Positions 46,144 through 46,646 of a stretch of 46,646 nt of DNA are shown piece after piece. The DNA comes from Bacteroides sp. (GTDB taxonomy: Bacteria; Bacteroidota; Bacteroidia; Bacteroidales; Muribaculaceae). The notes beneath the pieces are model-generated. The model ran no database searches. It saw only the letters and a list, made by a program, of their open reading frames with translations, and had not been told where the DNA came from. Position 1 is the stretch's first letter; each line of letters begins with the position of its first letter. The translations under genes and the position numbers were made by a program. Location of the stretch: assembly GCA_014801485.1 (NCBI GenBank), contig JAAVEC010000015.1, positions 1 through 46,646 on the forward strand, read 5' to 3'.

Positions 46144-46646
46144 ATGAAACGACTCCTCCTTCTCATTAATATACTGCTTCTGGCGGCGGCGGGCGCAAGC
46201 GCGCTGCCTGCCGGGCATTTCGCCACCTCGTCGGTGCTGGCATCGGGCCGCTGGGTGAAGGTGGCCGTGCCCTCCACGGGCCTATACCGCATCACGGCCG
46301 CTCAGCTGCGCTCCTGGGGATTCTCATCGCCCGAGAGCGTGCGCGTCTACGGCTATGGCGGCAGGCGCATGAACGACGAACTCACCGCCGAAAACTATAT
46401 CGACGACCTGCCGCTGGTGCAGACCGCCGCAGGGCCGGCCGGCATAGTGTTCTATGCCGTGGGACCCGACGAGCGGCAGCACCAGAACGGCGTGACGGTG
46501 CTGAGGTGGAGCCCCTATACCACCGCCGGCTACTACTTCCTGAGCGAGAGCGGTGAGCCGGAGCGCCCGATAGATGTGGTCGGCGTGGCTGAGGCTGCAA
46601 ATCCGGCCAACACCTTCACGGAGGTGCTTCACCACGAGGTGGATGC
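46144..46646 (+). CDS. PorU-like type IX secretion sortase (C25 family), N-terminal part, truncated by window end
   Basis: Signal peptide MKRLLLLINILLLAAAGASA; SSVLASGRWVKVAVPSTGLYRITAAQLRSWGFSSPESVRVYGYGG...DDLPLVQ...GIVFYAVGPDE pattern. Confidence 0.7.
   Translation, partial: MKRLLLLINILLLAAAGASALPAGHFATSSVLASGRWVKVAVPSTGLYRITAAQLRSWGFSSPESVRVYGYGGRRMNDELTAENYIDDLPLVQTAAGPAGIVFYAVGPDERQHQNGVTVLRWSPYTTAGYYFLSESGEPERPIDVVGVAEAANPANTFTEVLHHEVD

Overview
A roughly 46.6 kb chromosomal window from a Bacteroidales bacterium. Gene content, codon bias and TAnnTTTG -7 boxes fit a Muribaculaceae-like gut lineage; the lineage is inferred, not searched. Most of it is core genome: a tRNA-Thr/Tyr/Gly/Thr-tuf cluster, M16 peptidase, dnaK, an OmpP1/FadL-like protein, sdaA, GH31 and GH20 hydrolases, RluA, an AsmA-like protein, aroB, an operon-like run yicC-gmk-nadD-DUF5063-M18, DUF4199-GT2-nitroreductase-DUF6452-DUF6048, rsmD-DUF3822-panB, upp, PPTase-gldD-gldE, gpsA-lysS, an aminotransferase and the start of a PorU-like gene. 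No CRISPR array, intact transposon or prophage was seen. The observations most worth follow-up are non-coding: (i) a modular REP-like repeat family (GGACGCTTTTCAAAGCGTCC hairpin plus CTCTGCGnCTCnGCGCGAG module) at three 3'-flanking loci, one copy supplying the C-terminal codons of a GH31 gene; (ii) TTTGC-N(1-4)-GCAAA inverted repeats built on the -7 box at four promoters, three of them linked to tRNA/tuf, lysS and upp; (iii) period-9 and period-10 tandem repeats just upstream of gene starts; (iv) two promoter-to-terminator units that could be small RNAs or leaders; (v) two accessory-gene remnants with internal deletions (HEPN next to an intact MNT; RhuM-like). All calls are by eye, with no database search.
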